DNA from: Phycisphaerae bacterium
GTDB lineage: Bacteria > Planctomycetota > Phycisphaerae > JAJVII01
DNA length: 64,000 bases
Direction of reading: 5' to 3'
Assembly (NCBI GenBank): GCA_022072085.1
Contig: JAJVII010000039.1
Span: 1-64,000 of the forward strand
The position numbers were made by a program, and so were the translations under genes. Every line of letters starts with the position of its first letter. The stretch's first letter is position 1. The notes below the pieces were generated by a model. It was not told the origin of the DNA and did not search any database. It was given only the letters and a program-made list of their open reading frames with translations. This document shows positions 33,590 to 42,334 of this stretch, piece by piece.

Positions 33590-33768
33590 TTTGACGCACG
33601 AGCCCGGCGCAGCCGCCGCACCCGCCGAAGTGCCCGCAAGTGAAGATGAAGCCGCTGCGAAGGCGAGAGGCCGAGCCGGTGTCGAATCAGGCTCATGTCC
33701 ACGCCGTAGTCGACGGCGGCCTGGACGGGATCCTGCGGCTCGGTATGACGCGAACGAGCGGCGTCCAT
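33586..33768 (-). CDS. Small helical protein coupled to nucleotidyltransferase
   Basis: A 60-residue protein with GGAGA seven bases before the ATG. It reads VQAAVDYGVDMSLIRHRLG, then LSPSQRLHLHLRALRRVRRLRRA. I recall this pattern (a short helix, 'gvDv.li...L..sp..R...h..Al....') from genes placed directly before nucleotidyltransferases of this type. Its stop overlaps the start of the nucleotidyltransferase by 4 bases. A role as antitoxin or regulator of the enzyme is plausible but inferred. The tRNA-Leu gene lies just upstream on the same strand. Confidence 0.6.
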   Translation of the reverse strand: MDAARSRHTEPQDPVQAAVDYGVDMSLIRHRLGLSPSQRLHLHLRALRRVRRLRRARASK

Positions 33769-33790
33769 TGCCAATCTCCACGATCGCGAT

Positions 33791-33876
33791 TGCCGGAGGA
33801 GGGAATCGAACCCACACTCCCAGTAAAGGGAAATGGATTTTGAATCCATCGCGTCTGCCAGTTCCGCCACTCCGGC
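33791..33876 (-). tRNA. tRNA-Leu(CAA)
   Basis: An 86-base class II tRNA. The acceptor stem GCCGGAG pairs with CTCCGGC, discriminator A; the D region GGCGGAACTGGCAGACGC, the anticodon stem-loop ATGGA-TTCAAAA-TCCAT giving anticodon CAA, a long variable arm, and the T-arm GGGTTCGATTCCC are all visible. CCA is not encoded. It lies directly upstream of a nucleotidyltransferase pair on the same strand, at a place that often acts as an attachment site. Confidence 0.95.
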
Positions 33877-34043
33877 GATGCGGGCGATTATACCGCGCAT
33901 CGCAGGCCTGTCAAAACGCGACGGCAGAAACGCCGGCCTGACGTGACGCCGACAAGCCCCTCGCACGGCGCCCATGAAATCTGTATAAGTATGTTCGGCT
34001 GATCCACTCTTGAGCGTGCCCTGCGCGCGGAGGTTGACCCGGC

Positions 34044-35087
34044 GTGTCGCCAAGGAAGAAAGAGGCATCCGACCGCCGCAAGCTGCGCCTTGGTCGCAAC
34101 GGCTTCATGGTGGCTGTCGATCTGGGCGGGACCAAGATGCTCGCGGCGGCGATGAACGACAGGTTCGAGATCCTTGCCAGCAGCCGCAAACGCACCCTGC
34201 CCAAGACCGGCCCGGTCACCGGCGAGGTCGTCTTTGGCCGAATCTGCGACGTGATCGAGGCGGCCATCCACGAGAGCGGGCGGCCGCGTTCGGGACTGGC
34301 CGGCATCGGCATCGGATCGCCCGGCCCGCTGGACCCCTACGGCGGCGTGCTGATCGACCTGGCCAACCTGCCGTTCAAGAACTTCCCCATCGTCGAGCGG
34401 TTGCGCAAGAAGTTCAAGACCGAGGTGATTCTCGAGAACGACGTCAACGCCGGGCTCTACGGGGAATACTGCTTCGGCTCGGCCCGCGACGCCCACACGG
34501 TGCTGGGCGTCTTCCCGGGCACGGGCATCGGCGGGGCGATCATCTTCGACGGGCGCATCCACCACGGCGCCAGCGGGGCGGCCGGCGAGTTCGGACACAT
34601 GATCTACGACCCCGGCGGGCCCCTGTGCGGCTGCGGACGGCGCGGCTGCATCGAGGCGTTCAGCGGTCGGCCGGCGATCGCCGGTCGGCTGGCGGCGCTG
34701 GCGGTGCGCGGCGACGCCCCGCACCTGGCCGCCGACGCCGGCTCGGACGTGCGGTCCATCCGCAGCGGGGCGATCGCCCGGGCGATCGGCGCTGGCGACA
34801 AGCGCGTCGAGGCCGTCGTCCGCGAGGAGGCGTTCCGCATCGGCATCGTCGCGGCGTCGGCGGTGAATCTGATCAGCCCGGACCGCCTGGTGCTGGGCGG
34901 CGGGCTGGTCGAGGAGATGGGCAAGCTGTTCGTGGACGAGGTCACGCGGGCGGTCGCCCAGTACGGGCTGCCGTTCCTGGTCAAGCCGCTGAAGGTCGTC
35001 AAGGCCGACCTGGGCGACGACGCCGTCGTGATGGGCGCCGCCAGCCTGGTGGCTGAGCGCATCGCGGGCAGGGCGAGGAAGGGCTGA
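34044..35087 (+). CDS. ROK-family sugar kinase
   Basis: A 347-residue cytoplasmic kinase. The start is GTG with GGAGG about 10 bases upstream. The ATP site is FMVAVDLGGTKMLAAA, the sugar-phosphate region includes GSPGPLDPY, ENDVNAGLYGE, and the ROK signature with zinc site lies in GAAGEFGHMI and GPLCGCGRRGCIEAF. Phosphorylates glucose or a related hexose, but the exact sugar cannot be read. It precedes ppx by 3 bases, and the three genes ROK-ppx-ppk seem to be one operon, which is unusual and may connect sugar phosphorylation to polyphosphate. Confidence 0.88.
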   Translation: MSPRKKEASDRRKLRLGRNGFMVAVDLGGTKMLAAAMNDRFEILASSRKRTLPKTGPVTGEVVFGRICDVIEAAIHESGRPRSGLAGIGIGSPGPLDPYGGVLIDLANLPFKNFPIVERLRKKFKTEVILENDVNAGLYGEYCFGSARDAHTVLGVFPGTGIGGAIIFDGRIHHGASGAAGEFGHMIYDPGGPLCGCGRRGCIEAFSGRPAIAGRLAALAVRGDAPHLAADAGSDVRSIRSGAIARAIGAGDKRVEAVVREEAFRIGIVAASAVNLISPDRLVLGGGLVEEMGKLFVDEVTRAVAQYGLPFLVKPLKVVKADLGDDAVVMGAASLVAERIAGRARKG

Positions 35088-35090
35088 CGC

Positions 35091-36662
35091 ATGGCCGACA
35101 CGCACGATCCCGCTTCCGCGCCGGCCGCCCCCGAGGTGGTCGCCGTCGTCGACATCGGCGCCAGTGCGATCCGCATGGCCATCGCCGAGGTTGGCCCGCG
35201 CGGCGACATTCGGACGCTGGAGACGCCCGCCAAGCCCGTGCCCATCGGGCGCGACGTCTTCACGACCCAGCGCATCTCGCGTCCGACGCGGCTGGAGGTC
35301 ATCGACGTCCTCAAGGGCTTCGCCGAACTGATGGAGACCTACCAGGTCCGCCATCGCCGCATCATTGCGACCAGCGCCCTGCGCGAGGCCCTCGACCGCG
35401 ACACCTTCCTGGACTGGGTCTACGTCCGCACCGGCATCGACATCGAGGTCATCGAGCCGATCGAGGAGACGCAACTCACCCTCACCGCGGTGCAGAGCGT
35501 GCTGGGCCCGCGGCTGAAGGAGGCCCGCGACGTGCTCATCATGGAGGTCGGCGGCGGCTCGACCGAGCTGATGATCCTCCACCGCGGCGACGTCGTGCTC
35601 AGTCAGGGGCTCTCGCTGGGGGCGCTGCGGATGCAGCAGAAGCTGGCCGGCCTGGACCCGCGCCCGGCGACGCGGATGCGCCTGCTCTCGCGTGAGATCG
35701 AGGGCGTCGTCCAGAACGTCGCCCGCGAGTTCGACCTGGGCAAGATCGACTTCTTCGTTTCACTCGGTTCGGAGATGCGGTTCGTCGCCCGGACCCTCGG
35801 CGAACGGGCCGGCGAAAACTGCCTGACCCTGCGGCGCGACGCCTTCGCCTCGCTGGTCCGCGACGTGTCGCGGATGGACGTGGACGGCATCGTCGACCGG
35901 TTCGGCCTGCCGTTCGCCGACGCCGAGACGCTTTCCGCCACGCTGAGCGTGCACCTGATGATGCTCGAGGCGACCGGCGCCGAGCAGGTGACCGTGCCGA
36001 TGGTCAGCCTGCGCGACGGGCTGCTGCTGGGGCTGGCGTCGCTGGTAGCTGGTCGGCGGGGCAGCGACTTCTCGCGACAGGTCATCGCCAGCGCCCGGGC
36101 GCTGGGCCGAAAGTATCACTACGATCAGAAGCACGCCCTCCAGGTCGGGCGGCTGGCGCTCAAGCTGTTCGACTTCCTCCAGAAGGACCACAAGCTCGGC
36201 CAACGCGAGCGGCTGCTGCTGGAGGTCTCCTGCATCCTGCACGACATCGGCATGTTCGTCCGCAACAGCGCCCACCACAAGCACTCGCAGTACCTCGTGA
36301 AGGCGTCGGAACTGTTCGGCCTGCGCAAGGCCGAGAAGGACGTGCTCTCGGAGATCGTGCGCTACCACCGCAAGGCGATCCCCATGCCGACGCACCTGGA
36401 CTACATGTCCCTTTCGCGGGCCGACCGGGTGACGGTTTCCAAGCTGGCGGCCATCCTGCGGGTGGCCGACGCCCTGGACCGCGCCCACCTCGGACGCGTG
36501 CGGGACTTCGACATGGAACGCCAGCGCGACGCCCTGGTGCTGCGGGTCCGCGGCGTGGACGACCTGGCGGTCGAACGCAGCGGGCTCAAGGCCAAGGGCG
36601 ATCTGTTCGAGGACGTGTTCGGACTGACCGTGGTGCTTGAAGAGGCCAGTGCGACCTCATGA
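35091..36662 (+). CDS. ppx: Exopolyphosphatase (Ppx/GppA) with HD domain
   Basis: A 523-residue enzyme that releases phosphate from polyphosphate or acts on pppGpp. The acetate-kinase-like fold shows VAVVDIGASAIRMAIAE, the phosphate loop LIMEVGGGSTELMI, and the conserved IIATSALREA. The C-terminal part (about 330-470) has an HD domain with ILHDIGMF and HHKHSQYL. Its stop overlaps the ppk start by 4 bases. DIGASAIR has Ala where the family often has Ser or Asn. Confidence 0.85.
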   Translation: MADTHDPASAPAAPEVVAVVDIGASAIRMAIAEVGPRGDIRTLETPAKPVPIGRDVFTTQRISRPTRLEVIDVLKGFAELMETYQVRHRRIIATSALREALDRDTFLDWVYVRTGIDIEVIEPIEETQLTLTAVQSVLGPRLKEARDVLIMEVGGGSTELMILHRGDVVLSQGLSLGALRMQQKLAGLDPRPATRMRLLSREIEGVVQNVAREFDLGKIDFFVSLGSEMRFVARTLGERAGENCLTLRRDAFASLVRDVSRMDVDGIVDRFGLPFADAETLSATLSVHLMMLEATGAEQVTVPMVSLRDGLLLGLASLVAGRRGSDFSRQVIASARALGRKYHYDQKHALQVGRLALKLFDFLQKDHKLGQRERLLLEVSCILHDIGMFVRNSAHHKHSQYLVKASELFGLRKAEKDVLSEIVRYHRKAIPMPTHLDYMSLSRADRVTVSKLAAILRVADALDRAHLGRVRDFDMERQRDALVLRVRGVDDLAVERSGLKAKGDLFEDVFGLTVVLEEASATS

Positions 36663-38776
36663 GCGGATACAGCGACAAGGATTTCATCAACCGCGAATTG
36701 AGCTGGATGGCGTTCAACGAGCGGGTGCTGGAGGAGGGCGAGGACCCGACCACGCCGCTGCTCAACCGCCTCGGCTTCCTTTCCATCGTCAGCTCGAATC
36801 TCGACGAGTTCGTTATGGTCCGCGTCGGCGGGCTCAAGCAGGTGCAGCGGTCCGGGGCGGCCCAGTCGGCCGTCTGCCCGACCGGCGTGACCGGCGGCGA
36901 ACTGCTCGACCGCCTGCGGGCCGCCATCGCCGAGCAGGTCCGCCGACAGTATGCCTGCTTCAACAACGAGGTGAGGCCGACCCTGGTCCGCGAAGGGCTC
37001 TCGGTCCGCGGGCGGGCCGAACTCGACCGCGAGCAGGCCGTCCACCTGGACAACCTGTTCGAGGAGCAGATCTACCCGCTGCTGACGCCGCTGGCGCTGG
37101 ACGAGACCCGCGGGCTCAGCGAGGTCCCCGCGCTGACGATCAGCATCCTGGTTCGGCTGCGCAAGGCCGCCGCCAAGGACGCCCCGACGCTGACGGCCGT
37201 CGTGCCGATCCCCGCGGCGCTGCCGCGCATGCTGATCGTCCCGTCGGTCAGCGGCCACTGCTTCACGCTGATCGAGGAAGCGGTGCTGATGCACCTGGAG
37301 CGTCTGTTCGCCGGGCACGAGGTGCTCGAAACCGCCCTGTTCCGCATCACCCGCGACGCGGACATGAGCGTCGAGCAGAGCCGCGACGAGGACTTCATGT
37401 CGGCGATGGCCGAGATCCTCGTCCAGCGGCGGGAGAGCCCGGTCGTGCGGCTGGAACTGTCGGCTGACGCCTCGCCGTGGGCCCGGCAGACGCTCCAGAA
37501 GATGTTTGAGATCGGTGACCCCGACACGTTCACCATCCCTGGCCCGCTGGACCTGAAAGCCTGGTGGTCGATGGTTGGGTTGGGCGGGCTGGACCGGCTG
37601 CGCTATCCGGCCTTCCGTCCGCAGCCGTCGCCGGACCTGGCCGACGATGCCGATATCTGGGAAACCGTCGCCCGCAGGGACGTGCTGCTGCACCACCCCT
37701 ATGAGAGCTTCGACGCGGTGACGCGCCTGCTGCGCGAGGCGGCGGACGACCGCAACGTGCTGGCGATCAAGCAGGTGCTCTACCGCACCAGCGGCGACTC
37801 GCCGATCGTCAACGCCCTGGAGCGGGCGGCGCTGGCCGGCAAGCAGGTCTCGGTGCTGATCGAACTGAAGGCCCGCTTCGACGAGGCCCGCAACATCGAG
37901 TGGGCCCGCCGCCTGGAGCGGGCCGGCGCCCAGGTGATCTACGGGCTGGCCGGTCTGAAGGTGCACGCCAAGGCCCTGCTGATCGTGCGGCGCGAGAGCT
38001 CCGGCATCCGCCGATACGTCCACTTGGCCACCGGCAACTACAACGACGTGACCGCCCGGCTGTACACCGACTTCGGCCTGCTGACGTGCAACGAAGACTT
38101 CGGCGCCGACGTGGCCGCGTTCTTCAACATGGTGACCGGCTACTCGCAGCCGGCCGCCTGGCGGAAGATAGAGGTCGCCCCGCTGGGCCTGCGTCCCAAG
38201 CTGCTGCACCTGATCCGCCGCGAGACCGAGCGGGCGCAGGCGGGCCGGCGCGGCATGATCCTGGCCAAGCTCAACTCGCTGTCTGACCCGGAGATCATCG
38301 AGGCGCTCTACGATGCCTCGCGGGCCGGCGTGAAGATTCGCGTCAACTGCCGCGGCGTCTGCTGTCTGCGGCCGGGCGTCAAGGGCGTCAGCGAGAACAT
38401 CGAGGTGGTCAGCATCGTCGACCGCTTCCTGGAACACGCGCGAATCTACTACTTCCGCAACGGCGGCCAGGAGGAGTATTACCTCTCCAGCGCCGACTGG
38501 ATGACCCGCAACATCAATCGCCGCGTCGAGATTCTTTTCCCCGTCGAGGCCGAGCCGCTGCGCAAACGGTTGGCCGACGTGCTGGATACCTTCCTCCGCG
38601 ACAACGTGAAGGGCCGCCGCCTCGGGTCCGATGGCGTCTGGACGCGTTCCGACCCCGGCCGACGCAGGATGCGGGCCCAGGAGGCGTTCATGCAGGCGGC
38701 CGAGGCTGAGGCCCAGCGCGTCCAGCAGCGCACGCCGCGCCAGTTCCGCCCGCTCAAGCCCGCGGAAGGGGCGTGA
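36659..38776 (+). CDS. ppk1: Polyphosphate kinase 1
   Basis: A 705-residue enzyme that makes polyphosphate from ATP. The N-terminal segment FINRELSWMAFNERVLEE is typical; the PLD-like catalytic halves are visible with IKQVLYRTSGDSPIVNAL, the phospho-His in GLKVHAKALLIV, and RYVHLATGNYND. The second half carries ILAKLNSLSDPEIIEALYDA and GVKIRVNCRGVCCLRPG. Full length for the family. Overlaps ppx by 4 bases, so polymer synthesis and breakdown are coupled at the level of translation. Confidence 0.95.
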   Translation: MSGYSDKDFINRELSWMAFNERVLEEGEDPTTPLLNRLGFLSIVSSNLDEFVMVRVGGLKQVQRSGAAQSAVCPTGVTGGELLDRLRAAIAEQVRRQYACFNNEVRPTLVREGLSVRGRAELDREQAVHLDNLFEEQIYPLLTPLALDETRGLSEVPALTISILVRLRKAAAKDAPTLTAVVPIPAALPRMLIVPSVSGHCFTLIEEAVLMHLERLFAGHEVLETALFRITRDADMSVEQSRDEDFMSAMAEILVQRRESPVVRLELSADASPWARQTLQKMFEIGDPDTFTIPGPLDLKAWWSMVGLGGLDRLRYPAFRPQPSPDLADDADIWETVARRDVLLHHPYESFDAVTRLLREAADDRNVLAIKQVLYRTSGDSPIVNALERAALAGKQVSVLIELKARFDEARNIEWARRLERAGAQVIYGLAGLKVHAKALLIVRRESSGIRRYVHLATGNYNDVTARLYTDFGLLTCNEDFGADVAAFFNMVTGYSQPAAWRKIEVAPLGLRPKLLHLIRRETERAQAGRRGMILAKLNSLSDPEIIEALYDASRAGVKIRVNCRGVCCLRPGVKGVSENIEVVSIVDRFLEHARIYYFRNGGQEEYYLSSADWMTRNINRRVEILFPVEAEPLRKRLADVLDTFLRDNVKGRRLGSDGVWTRSDPGRRRMRAQEAFMQAAEAEAQRVQQRTPRQFRPLKPAEGA

Positions 38777-38930
38777 GTCCCGCCGCGCGGCCCCGGCGCT
38801 TTGCAGGAACAGGACACACGCCGCTGAAGCGACCCCTTCGGACAGGACGCGACTCGCCGGACGCCGGCCCGGGTTTAAGATGCGCGGCGTGATCGTGGGC
38901 GGTGGCCTCTCTGCGAAAGGAAAGCCTGCC

Positions 38931-40907
38931 ATGACTCGACGGCTCCTGACGGTCGGTCTGCTGGTGGCGATCTGGGCCTGCCCGGCGATGGCCGGCGTTC
39001 CGGCGGTGCACGCGCCTCGCCCGCGCATCTGGCTGCGCGACCAGGCCTGGTCCGGCCCGACGTGGGCGTCGATCAAGGCCAACCTGGATCGGCCGGACTA
39101 CAAGGCCCGCCTGCCGCGCCTCGGGGCCACGCCGATCGGTAAGGCGATGCTCTACAAGCTGACCGGCGACCGGGCCGCCGGCGAGGCCGCTGTCGCCTGG
39201 ATGACCCGCGTCAAGTTCCAGAACGACGACTCGCCCAGCTACACGGGCATCGAGGCCGAGCGGCTCGCGGCGATGCACGACTGGCTGCACGACGACGCGA
39301 TCTATCCCGAGGCGGCCCGCAAGAAGGTCGTCGCGCTGCTGGAAGAGCAGGGGGACTACTACGTGAAGTACCTGGGCAAGGGCGGGCCGACGCCCTTCTA
39401 CTCGCGAATCCCAGGCGCGGTCGCCGGGCTGACGCTGATAGGCCTGACGCTGTCGGGCGACAGCCCCAAGGCCGACGGGTTCATTGCGTTCGCCCGCGAC
39501 TTCCTGGTCAACGACTACGGGACGATCCGGCAGATGGAGGACGGGGCGGCCTGCGGCGGGGGGTACAGCTTCCACCACATGTTCACCGACTGCGCCAACC
39601 TCGTCGCTGCCTGGCGCAGCGCGACCGACTGGGACGCCGCCGACTGGATCGTAACCAACCAGGGCGACTGGCTGCGGCGGCAGATGATGTTTCACATCTG
39701 GTCGAGCAACCCGAAGGGCTGGCTCTACAAGGACGGCGACATCTGGGGCGCCAAGGCCTCGGACAAGACGCAGTTCCTCATGCACATCGCGACGATCAGC
39801 GGCATATATCGTGACGGGTTCGGCCGAAGCTACCTTGACCTGTCAGCCAAGCGGTGGGGCACGGGCGACTTCCACCCCGAGTACCTGTGGGAGTGGTTCC
39901 TGTTCAACGACCCGACGATCCCGGCCAAGCCGCTGAGCGATCTGGGCCGCATGGCCGTCTTCAGCCCCAAACTGCACGGCATCGTCACGATGCGAAGCGG
40001 CTGGGACGACGACGCGACGGTGATCCACTTCAGTTGCGGCGAGACGGTGAACCACCACGCGACGTGGGACCAGGGCAAGTTCACAATCTTCAAGCATGAG
40101 CCGCTGGCCATCAAGAACGGCGGCTATCTCGGCGGCTACATGGGCCTCATGCACCTCTACTACAAGTCGCCGTGGAGCGCCAACTGCATGGTCCTCACCG
40201 GGTCCAAGGCGTTCGGCTGGCAGCCGCGGATCGACTTCGACGGGTTCCAGTCGTGGACCGCGTGGAAGGCCGAACGCGACCGGCGATACAAACGCCCGCC
40301 GACCGGCGTGCTGCTGGCGTCGGAGTCCAACGACGACTACGCCCGCGTCCTGGGCGACATGACCGGGGCCTGGCCGGAGGGAACGTCGTGGACCCGCGAG
40401 ATGGTCTTCCTGGGCTACAAGTATCTGCTCGTGCTCGACCGCGTGAAAGCGCCCGCGGAATTCCAGAGCCAGTGGCTGCTGCACTCGGTCAAGCCGCCGA
40501 CCCTCGCCGGCGACCTGGTCCGCATCGACAACGGCCAGGGGCGGCTGTTCAGCCGCACGCTGCTGCCGGCCGACGCGAAGGTCATCGACCGCAGCGGCAA
40601 GGGAAACGAATACCGCCACGTGGACAGCAAGGGCGTCGACCGAACCATCGCGACGGCCGACGGGCACCACGACAAGTTCAACCCGGCTAAGACGCCGGCC
40701 GAGTTCCAACTCGGCGAGGGGCGGGTAGACGTGCAGGCCCCCGCGGGCGACGCGATCTATCTGCACGTGGTCTATCCGGCCGACGCCGGCGTCGACACGA
40801 TGCCGGCGACCAGTGTGCGTCAGGCGGCCGACGCGATCACCGTGACGGTCGGCGACCTGAGCTACACTTTCAAGTTCAAGGCCCAGCCGGCGGCCGCTGA
40901 TCACTGA
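38931..40907 (+). CDS. Secreted heparinase II/III-like polysaccharide lyase
   Basis: A 658-residue protein. The signal peptide MTRRLLTVGLLVAIWACPAMA is followed by an alpha/alpha toroid (to about 330), then a beta-sandwich region starting KLHGIVTMRSGWDDDATVIHF. Such toroid plus sandwich structure and the SFHHMFTD and NHHATWDQGKF regions resemble heparinase II/III and oligoalginate lyases. Tyr and His residues are present, but I do not assign the catalytic pair. Acidic glycan is the expected substrate. Frame upstream of 38931 is not used. It begins the glycan-degradation island. Confidence 0.7.
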   Translation: MTRRLLTVGLLVAIWACPAMAGVPAVHAPRPRIWLRDQAWSGPTWASIKANLDRPDYKARLPRLGATPIGKAMLYKLTGDRAAGEAAVAWMTRVKFQNDDSPSYTGIEAERLAAMHDWLHDDAIYPEAARKKVVALLEEQGDYYVKYLGKGGPTPFYSRIPGAVAGLTLIGLTLSGDSPKADGFIAFARDFLVNDYGTIRQMEDGAACGGGYSFHHMFTDCANLVAAWRSATDWDAADWIVTNQGDWLRRQMMFHIWSSNPKGWLYKDGDIWGAKASDKTQFLMHIATISGIYRDGFGRSYLDLSAKRWGTGDFHPEYLWEWFLFNDPTIPAKPLSDLGRMAVFSPKLHGIVTMRSGWDDDATVIHFSCGETVNHHATWDQGKFTIFKHEPLAIKNGGYLGGYMGLMHLYYKSPWSANCMVLTGSKAFGWQPRIDFDGFQSWTAWKAERDRRYKRPPTGVLLASESNDDYARVLGDMTGAWPEGTSWTREMVFLGYKYLLVLDRVKAPAEFQSQWLLHSVKPPTLAGDLVRIDNGQGRLFSRTLLPADAKVIDRSGKGNEYRHVDSKGVDRTIATADGHHDKFNPAKTPAEFQLGEGRVDVQAPAGDAIYLHVVYPADAGVDTMPATSVRQAADAITVTVGDLSYTFKFKAQPAAADH

Positions 40908-41026
40908 AACGGTTGGGCGGTTCCGGCGGCTGTGCCCAGGCGACAACTTCGGTCGGCCCGAGCCTATCACGGCCGCATCCCGGGGTTTCCTTTTGTACCG
41001 GTCGCGGCGTCGTCTATCATGTCGTC

Positions 41027-42334
41027 ATGAAGCGGCGCGTCGCACAGCTTCCCCTCCACGGCGGCAAGGCCCCGCCCTGGCTGTTCAAGCGGATGACCCG
41101 GCTCGCCGGCGGCGTTACCATGGCCGTTTGCGACCGCTTCGGACCCGAGGAGATGCTCCGCCGGCTGGCCGACCCCTGGTGGTTCCAGGCGTTCGGCTGC
41201 GTGCTGGGGTTCGACTGGCACTCCAGCGGCCTGACCACCGTTACCTGCGGGGCGATGAAGGAGGCGGCCCGGCTCTTCGGCGACGAGATGGGCCTGATCG
41301 TCGCCGGCGGCAAGGGCGGGACCAGCCGGAAGACACCGCACGAAATCGCCGACGCCGCCGACCGCCATGCCATCACCGGCGGCGATCGGCTGATCTTCGC
41401 CTCGCGGATGAGCGCGAAGGTGGACTCGGCCGCCGTGCAGGACGGCTACCAGCTCTACCACCACAGCTTCTTTCTCACGCCCTCGGGCGCGTGGTGCGTC
41501 GTGCAGCAGGGCATGAGTGACGCGACCGGCTGCGCCCGGCGATACCACTGGCTGGGCGAGACGGTGGACGACTTCGTCTGCGAGCCGCACCAGGGGATCG
41601 GGGATCAGGGGGCAGGGGACGGGGATCGGAGGGCGGGGCGGCGATCGCAGGACAGCCAAGGACTTCTCTTTCTTCCCGACCCCCGGCCCCTGACCCCCGA
41701 CCCCTCTCTTCTGAACATGGTCGCCCGCGAAGCCCAGGTCAACCGCGACGCATGCGCCGCCCTGGTCCGCGGGCGGCCCGACGCGCTGATGGACGAGGTG
41801 CATCGGCTGACCGAGGGCCCGACGCTCTTCGCCCCGCGGCATCATCCGGTCCTGCCCGCCGACATCAACGCCGAGCGGCTCCGCCGGATCGTCGTCGCCG
41901 CCCACGAACGCCACCCGCAGGACTTCGTCACGCTGCTGGGGACCGAGGGCGTCGGACCGGCGGCCGTCCGCAGCCTGTCGCTGCTCGCGGAATTGATCTA
42001 CCAGGCCCCCGCGTCGCATCGCGACCCGACCCAGCCGCCGCCTGCTTCTCCTCTTCCGAGCCGCGAGCGGAAGCTCGCCGATACTTCGCTCGGCCGCCGG
42101 AAGTGGGCCGACTACTCCTATGCCCACGGCGGCAAGGACGGCCATCCGTTCCCTGTCGACCGGGCGACGTACGACCGCAACATCGCCCTCCTGATCGACG
42201 CCGTGCGCGAGGCCCGCGTCGGGCAGTCCGACAAGGCCGACGCCCTCCGCCGCCTGGCGTCGATGGAGAGATCCGCCGCCCACGACCCCGGCGACGCCGC
42301 CGGGCCGGCCCCTGACACCGGGAGCATCGCATGA
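41027..42334 (+). CDS. DUF763 family protein
   Basis: A 435-residue protein. The N-terminus RVAQLPLHGGKAPPWLFKRM, DPWWFQAFGCVLGFDWHSSG and the late SYAHGGKDGHPFPVDR are the known DUF763 signatures. Function is unknown; the family occurs in bacteria and archaea and sometimes near DNA repair or secreted enzyme genes. At about residues 189-229 a low-complexity segment (IGDQGAGDGDRRAGRRSQDS, then PDPRPLTPDPS) interrupts the family sequence. Its DNA is a GGGGATCAGGGG-type inverted repeat inserted in frame. The start lacks a clear ribosome site. Its stop overlaps the GH gene by 4 bases. Confidence 0.85.
   Translation: MKRRVAQLPLHGGKAPPWLFKRMTRLAGGVTMAVCDRFGPEEMLRRLADPWWFQAFGCVLGFDWHSSGLTTVTCGAMKEAARLFGDEMGLIVAGGKGGTSRKTPHEIADAADRHAITGGDRLIFASRMSAKVDSAAVQDGYQLYHHSFFLTPSGAWCVVQQGMSDATGCARRYHWLGETVDDFVCEPHQGIGDQGAGDGDRRAGRRSQDSQGLLFLPDPRPLTPDPSLLNMVAREAQVNRDACAALVRGRPDALMDEVHRLTEGPTLFAPRHHPVLPADINAERLRRIVVAAHERHPQDFVTLLGTEGVGPAAVRSLSLLAELIYQAPASHRDPTQPPPASPLPSRERKLADTSLGRRKWADYSYAHGGKDGHPFPVDRATYDRNIALLIDAVREARVGQSDKADALRRLASMERSAAHDPGDAAGPAPDTGSIA
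41593..41712. repeat. Repeat element inserted inside the DUF763 gene
   Basis: GGGGATCGGGGATCAGGGGG at the left of this stretch faces CCCCCGGCCCCTGACCCCCG at the right, its near reverse complement. The layout of inverted low-complexity arms is the same as in the intergenic islands. Here the insertion is a multiple of three and without stop codons, so the gene stays open. Confidence 0.6.

Noticed and set aside
36401-39082. 893-codon minus-strand open frame
   Set aside because: It is antisense to ppk1 and ppx, which have clear family motifs; its translation is low-complexity Arg/Gln/Asp text.
42040-42110. Second repeat insertion near the end of the DUF763 gene (SPLPSRERKLADTSLG)
   Set aside because: The stretch looks low-complexity and breaks the expected family sequence, but I could not find facing arms, so it is not listed as an element.
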